A stretch of DNA of 8,268 nt, taken from the NCBI GenBank assembly GCA_934717895.1, contig CAKUZO010000074.1, positions 1 through 8,268 on the forward strand. The letters run 5' to 3'. How positions within the stretch are numbered: the first letter of the stretch is position 1; every line of letters starts with the position of its first letter. This document shows positions 5,148 to 8,268 of this stretch, piece after piece. Origin of the DNA: an uncultured Candidatus Melainabacteria bacterium (lineage in GTDB: Bacteria; Cyanobacteriota; Vampirovibrionia; Gastranaerophilales; Gastranaerophilaceae). The notes beneath the pieces are model-generated. The model was given only the letters and a program-made list of their open reading frames with translations. It had not been told where the DNA came from and made no database searches. The position numbers were made by a program, and so were the translations under genes.

Positions 5148-6206
5148 ATGTTATTATCAGAATATGATTACAACTTGCCGGAAGAGCTTATAGCTCAAAT
5201 GCCGGCTGATAAAAGAGAAAATTCAAAAATGATGGTTCTAAACCGAAAGGATAGAACCATTTCTCATAAGCATTTTTATGACATTGTAGACTTGATTGAG
5301 CCAAATACTTTGTTGGTTATGAATAATACGAAAGTACTTCCGGCAAGGCTTATCGGGCATAAAGACACAGGTGCAAAGATAGAGGTGTTTTTACTAAAAT
5401 CTGTTGAAAATTCTGAAAACGGCTGTCTTTGGGACGTTTTAATTAAACCTTCAAAACGTGTAAAACCTGAAACTGTTATAAAAATAAGTGATGATCTTTC
5501 CGTAAAAGCCTTGAAAAGATTAGAAGAAAATGGCGAATGGCTCGTTGAACTTATTTATGAAGGTGAAAATGTTTTGGACGTGCTACACAAGAACGGACAA
5601 ATTCCTCTTCCACCTTATATTGAGCGAAAAATTCCAAATGAAGATTTGAAAAAATTGGATTTTGAGCGCTATCAGACAGTTTATGCAAAAGATGAAGGTT
5701 CTGTCGCTGCACCGACCGCTGGGTTACATTTTACAAAAGAAATCCTTGAAAAGCTTCAAAATAAGGGAGTTGAACTTGCTTATGTAACGTTGAATGTCGG
5801 TTTAGGAACGTTTAGACCGGTTCAATGTGAAAACGTTTTAGAGCACAAAATGCACTCTGAAACGTTTGAAATATCTGAAAAGGCTTCTGAGCAAATAAAT
5901 CGAGCAAAGCGTGAAGGTCGAAAAATTGTTGCCGTTGGAACAACGACAGTCAGGACGCTTGAAACCGCATATCAAAAATTTGGGTGCATAAAACCATGTC
6001 ATGATCATTCTGAATTATTTATTTACCCACCGTTTGAGTTTAAAGTAATAGACAATTTGATCACAAATTTCCATTTGCCGAAATCGACATTGTTAATGCT
6101 TGTGAGTGCGTTAGCAGGAAAAGATTTTATCTTTGAGGCATACAAAGAAGCGATTGAGAATAATTACAGATTTTTCTCTTACGGCGATTGCATGTATATT
6201 TCATAA
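5148..6206 (+). CDS. queA: S-adenosylmethionine:tRNA ribosyltransferase-isomerase
   Basis: Transfers and isomerises the ribosyl part of SAM onto preQ1 in the tRNA wobble base, giving epoxyqueuosine, the late step towards queuosine in GUN-anticodon tRNAs. The 352 residues match the family's usual 340-356. Conserved blocks are all present in order: MNNTKVLPARL (58-68), GQIPLPPYI (150-158), DEGSVAAPTAGLHFT (182-196), TLNVGLGTFRPV (214-225), VGTTTVRTLE (263-272) and LITNFHLPKSTLLMLVSAL (304-322). The start at ATG 5148 gives the normal N-terminus (LPEELIAQ at 10-17) with only a weak AGG upstream. It follows yidC in the same direction, separated by the repeat at 5064-5136. No other queuosine gene is in the window. 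Intact. Confidence 0.97.
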   Translation: MLLSEYDYNLPEELIAQMPADKRENSKMMVLNRKDRTISHKHFYDIVDLIEPNTLLVMNNTKVLPARLIGHKDTGAKIEVFLLKSVENSENGCLWDVLIKPSKRVKPETVIKISDDLSVKALKRLEENGEWLVELIYEGENVLDVLHKNGQIPLPPYIERKIPNEDLKKLDFERYQTVYAKDEGSVAAPTAGLHFTKEILEKLQNKGVELAYVTLNVGLGTFRPVQCENVLEHKMHSETFEISEKASEQINRAKREGRKIVAVGTTTVRTLETAYQKFGCIKPCHDHSELFIYPPFEFKVIDNLITNFHLPKSTLLMLVSALAGKDFIFEAYKEAIENNYRFFSYGDCMYIS

Positions 6207-6219
6207 AAATATTTTATTG

Positions 6220-6225
6220 TTGACA
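6220..6225 (+). promoter_or_regulatory. -35-like element upstream of perR
   Basis: A perfect TTGACA lies in the 72-base gap between queA and perR. No -10 sits at the ideal 17-base distance. TATACA at 6238 is too near, and GATAAT at 6249-6254, inside the operator palindrome, is too far (23 bases). The true -10 probably overlaps or abuts the operator. Confidence 0.4.
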
Positions 6226-6247
6226 AATAATTTTCTTTATACAAAAA

Positions 6248-6262
6248 TGATAATTGTTATCA
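6248..6262. promoter_or_regulatory. Fur-family operator upstream of perR
   Basis: TGATAATTGTTATCA is a 7-1-7 palindrome with one mismatch to the B. subtilis Fur box (TGATAATnATTATCA). It is closer to that than to the PerR box (TTATAATnATTATAA). It ends 16 bases before the perR start and covers the likely core promoter, so autorepression is the simple reading. Binding by the downstream product is inferred. Confidence 0.7.
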
Positions 6263-6278
6263 CTTTTATGGAGAAAAC

Positions 6279-6659
6279 ATGAATTATTCCAGACAACGTG
6301 AAGTTATACTGAAAACATTAAAGGAAAATGTGGTTCACCCGACAGCAGATTACTTATATGGAATTTTGCGTGAAATAGAGCCTAATATTAGCATGGCAAC
6401 TTTATACAGAAATCTCAATCAACTTGCTGAAAAAGGGATTATCAAAAAAATTGACGGTTTAGAATCATCTTCTCATTTTGACCATAATACTCATGAACAT
6501 TTTCACTTTATTTGTGATAAATGTAAGAGAGTTTTTGATGTGTCAGTAGACGTTGCTCCGGACGTAGTTCAGAGGACTAAAAACGAAACAGGTTTTGATG
6601 TAAAAGGGTACGACATCGCACTGCACGGGCTTTGTAATGAGTGCAAGCAAGATGCATAA
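6279..6659 (+). CDS. perR: Fur-family peroxide-responsive repressor, PerR type
   Basis: DNA-binding metal sensor that represses oxidative-stress genes until iron-catalysed oxidation by H2O2 inactivates it. In 126 residues it has the winged helix (about 1-60, recognition helix ISMATLYRNLNQL at 37-49). It also has the structural zinc site of two CxxC pairs (C79, C82, C119, C122). The regulatory site matches B. subtilis PerR: H20 in HPTAD, D68 in HFD, H74 and H76, and D87, the last being Asp in PerR but usually Glu in Fur. The position after the helix Tyr is Arg (R44), as in Fur, where B. subtilis PerR has Asn61. It lacks about 17 N-terminal residues of B. subtilis PerR; no in-frame start exists before the upstream stop at 6228, so the short form is real. 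GGAG at 6270-6273 gives the start. It is first gene of the rubredoxin/flavodiiron operon, which supports the PerR reading. A Fur or dual-role regulator is not excluded. Confidence 0.85.
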   Translation: MNYSRQREVILKTLKENVVHPTADYLYGILREIEPNISMATLYRNLNQLAEKGIIKKIDGLESSSHFDHNTHEHFHFICDKCKRVFDVSVDVAPDVVQRTKNETGFDVKGYDIALHGLCNECKQDA

Positions 6660-6706
6660 AGGCGAAGATGCAAGGTCTTTTTCAAAAGAAAAGAACTTAG
6701 TGCCTT
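6659..6706. repeat. Imperfect palindrome after perR
   Basis: Outer arms AAGGC (6659-6663) and GCCTT (6702-6706) and inner arms TCTTTT (6676-6681) and AAAAGA (6689-6694) nest in one hairpin with an unpaired middle on both sides. It starts on the last base of the perR stop codon. No T-run follows, so it is not an intrinsic terminator, and read-through into rubredoxin is expected. Confidence 0.4.
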
Positions 6707-6755
6707 AGAGTCATAATAACTTAGTATCTAAAAAAAGAAAAGAAAGGACAGAAAA

Positions 6756-6893
6756 ATGGAAAAATATATTTGCACAGTATGCGGTTATGTTTACGATCCG
6801 GAAGAACATGACGGAGTAAAATTTGAAGATTTACCGGACGATTATATCTGCCCACTTTGCGGTGTTGGCAAAGATATGTTTGATAAAGATTAG
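6756..6893 (+). CDS. Rubredoxin, short 45-residue form
   Basis: Small cytoplasmic Fe(SCys)4 electron carrier. The translation begins [17 protein letters not shown] and ends at the TAG at 6891. The four iron ligands are C6, C9, C32 and C35 in the two CxxCG motifs (CTVCGY and CPLCGV). The family core [14 protein letters not shown] is present, with Tyr where many rubredoxins have Trp. The usual length is about 52-54. The deletion of about seven residues lies in the loop between the Cys pairs ([15 protein letters not shown]), the same kind of shortening known from the Desulfovibrio desulfuricans 45-residue rubredoxin. AAGGA at 6744-6748, 7 bases before the ATG, supports the start. It lies 15 bases before the flavodiiron gene, its most likely electron acceptor, and behind perR. 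Rubrerythrin is another possible partner. Confidence 0.95.
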   Translation: MEKYICTVCGYVYDPEEHDGVKFEDLPDDYICPLCGVGKDMFDKD

Positions 6894-6908
6894 TAGTAGG
6901 AGAAAATT

Positions 6909-8093
6909 ATGAAATTTCAAGAAATCAAAAATAACATTTTTTATTGCGGATTAAACGACTGTGACAGAAGAATATTTGACGAACTTATTCCGTTGGAACA
7001 CGGTACAAGCTACAATTCATACCTTGTAAAAGGTTCTGAAAAAACAGCGATTATTGACACAATGTACCCGCCAAAAACAAAAGAATATTTAAAAAGACTT
7101 TCTGAAAACCAAATAGGCAAAGTAGATTATATTATTGCAAACCATGGAGAACAAGACCACTCCGGTTCAATCCCTGCTCTTTTGGAAAAATATCCGAACG
7201 CAATTGTTTTGACAAACCCGAAAGTTGCTGAAAATATTAAAAACATGCTGTTTGTACCGGAAGAAAAAATAAGAGTAATCGCAGATGGAGAGGAAGTTTC
7301 TCTTGGTGATAAAACTCTAAAATTTATTTTTGCACCGGGAGTTCATTGGCCTGACACAATGTTCACTTACATAAAAGAAGACAATGTTATTTTTACTTGC
7401 GACTTTTTAGGTGCACATTATACATTTTCAGATGTTTTTGCCCCTGAAAGCGAAGAACTTGAAAAGAGTGCAAAACGCTATTATGCAGAAATTATGATGC
7501 CTTTTAGAATGATGTGTAAAAAATATACTAAAATGATTAAAGATATGAATGTGGATATGGTTTTGCCAAGCCATGGTCCTGTCCATAAACGACCTGATTA
7601 TATTTTAGATTTATATACAGATTGGACAGCTGATGCTCCGAAAAATCTTGTTGCATTGCCTTATGTTTCAATGTATGAAAGCACAAAAGAAATGGTTGAC
7701 TATTTGAGTGAAAAATTAGAAGCAAAAGGTATACAAACATTCAAATTTAACATTGTTGATGATGATTTGGGTGATTTGGCAATGGCTTTGGTTGACGCTG
7801 CAACAATTGTTATGGGAACATCAATGGTTCTTGCAGGTCCACACCCAATGGCTGTAAATGTTGCCTATTTAGCAGCTGTTCTAAGACCAAAAGCAAAATT
7901 TGCGTCACTTCTCGGATCTTACGGTTGGGGCGGTAAATTGTTTGACTTAATCGCTCAAATTTTGGCTCCTTTAAAACTAGATTTAATCGAACCATTACAA
8001 ATAAAAGGGAAATTAAAAGACGAAGATTACAAAAAATTAGACGAAATGGCAGAAAGCATCTTCGAAAAACATAAGTCAATAGGATTAGTATAA
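6909..8093 (+). CDS. fprA: Class A flavodiiron protein (FprA-like O2/NO reductase)
   Basis: Cytoplasmic enzyme that reduces O2 to water, or NO to N2O, using electrons from rubredoxin. It scavenges oxygen in anaerobes. The 394 residues hold a metallo-beta-lactamase-like diiron domain (about 1-245) and a flavodoxin domain binding FMN (about 248-394). Diiron ligands are visible: H79, E81 and D83 in NHGEQDHSGS, H146 in PGVHWPDT, D165 in FTCDFLGAH and H222 in LPSHGPVHK. The FMN phosphate loop is YVSMYESTKEM (252-262), and GSYGWGG (336-342) is the usual flavin-contact loop. There is no rubredoxin or NAD(P)H-reductase fusion, so it needs the separate rubredoxin encoded 15 bases upstream. GGAGA at 6899-6903 gives the start. 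Length is normal for class A. The substrate (O2 or NO) cannot be told from sequence. It ends the operon, and a terminator follows. Confidence 0.96.
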   Translation: MKFQEIKNNIFYCGLNDCDRRIFDELIPLEHGTSYNSYLVKGSEKTAIIDTMYPPKTKEYLKRLSENQIGKVDYIIANHGEQDHSGSIPALLEKYPNAIVLTNPKVAENIKNMLFVPEEKIRVIADGEEVSLGDKTLKFIFAPGVHWPDTMFTYIKEDNVIFTCDFLGAHYTFSDVFAPESEELEKSAKRYYAEIMMPFRMMCKKYTKMIKDMNVDMVLPSHGPVHKRPDYILDLYTDWTADAPKNLVALPYVSMYESTKEMVDYLSEKLEAKGIQTFKFNIVDDDLGDLAMALVDAATIVMGTSMVLAGPHPMAVNVAYLAAVLRPKAKFASLLGSYGWGGKLFDLIAQILAPLKLDLIEPLQIKGKLKDEDYKKLDEMAESIFEKHKSIGLV

Positions 8094-8100
8094 AATATAT

Positions 8101-8136
8101 AAAGGGTGGATTGAAAAATCCACTCTTTACTTTTAT
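8101..8136 (+). terminator. Intrinsic terminator after the flavodiiron gene
   Basis: AAAGGGTGGATT (8101-8112) and AATCCACTCTTT (8117-8128) form a 12-bp stem with one G-U pair around a GAAA tetraloop. ACTTTTAT follows as the U-rich tail. It lies 7 bases after the fprA stop and closes the perR-rubredoxin-fprA unit. Confidence 0.9.
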
Positions 8137-8227
8137 CTTAACATTTGTAATATTTATAAATAAATTTGGCAATAATTAATTTTTACAAGTTTTATAAGAA
8201 TTATAAAAAATTGGAGGAACAAATTAT

Positions 8228-8268
8228 ATGACAATTAGTGCAATTAACTTTTTAGGAAAACCAGAAAC
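8228..8268 (+). CDS. Start of an unidentified gene (13 residues in the window)
   Basis: The ATG at 8228 has a strong ribosome binding site, GGAGGA, at 8213-8218 (9 bases). The visible start reads MTISAINFLGKPE and runs off the right edge. It is too short for identification. It lies after the terminator, so it has its own promoter in the AT-rich 8137-8212 stretch; TATAAG at 8193-8198 and TATAAA at 8202-8207 are possible -10 elements. Confidence 0.6.
   Translation, partial: MTISAINFLGKPE

Noticed and set aside
6268..6282. Four-codon mini frame (ATG GAG AAA ACA TGA) overlapping the perR start
   Set aside because: It uses the perR ribosome binding site as its own codons; nothing supports translation.
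7537..8172. Minus-strand open frames inside and past the flavodiiron gene
   Set aside because: They are shadows of the flavodoxin domain; one runs through the terminator hairpin.
1..8268. CRISPR array, tRNA or rRNA gene, insertion sequence, riboswitch
   Set aside because: I looked on both strands for regularly spaced repeats, tRNA-like arms, transposase motifs and known riboswitch cores and saw none. A covariance-model search would be more sensitive.

Overview
The window reads as ordinary chromosome of an AT-rich, strictly or mostly anaerobic bacterium, with one unusual insert. The anaerobic character comes from the oxygen and peroxide defence set: rubrerythrin, a PerR-type Fur-family repressor, rubredoxin and a flavodiiron protein. 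A secreted or anchored OmpA/MotB-like protein suggests a diderm envelope, yet the YidC lacks the large N-terminal periplasmic domain typical of proteobacterial YidC. My best guess is a Gastranaerophilales/Melainabacteria-like lineage. This is a judgement from overall gene character, not proof; no rRNA or other phylogenetic marker is present.

Layout: 1-512 (minus) is the first ~170 residues of a rubrerythrin that runs off the left edge. Divergent from it, 667-816 encodes a 49-residue orphan. Next comes a low-GC pair: a 308-residue protein with a MuF-like Cys/His motif and a toxin-like C-terminal module (915-1841), overlapped by a three-helix membrane protein (1826-2158). This pair looks like a candidate toxin/immunity module and is the most interesting part of the window. 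2350-3177 is a FliA/WhiG-type sigma factor. Its 3' end overlaps by 11 nt a convergent OmpA/MotB-like gene (3167-3712, minus). 3973-5061 is yidC with an unusual beta-rich insertion, followed by queA (5148-6206). Both yidC and queA are preceded by copies of the same interlocked inverted repeat.

6279-8093 is a compact redox-defence operon: perR, a 45-residue rubredoxin (6756-6893) and a class A flavodiiron protein (6909-8093). A Fur-box-like palindrome stands in front of perR and a strong intrinsic terminator lies at 8101-8128. The last 41 bases start another gene of unknown function.

Working together: the repressor probably senses peroxide and/or iron. Rubredoxin passes electrons to the flavodiiron protein, which reduces O2 (or NO), and rubrerythrin reduces H2O2. 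YidC inserts membrane proteins and QueA makes the queuosine precursor of tRNA; these two are housekeeping genes.
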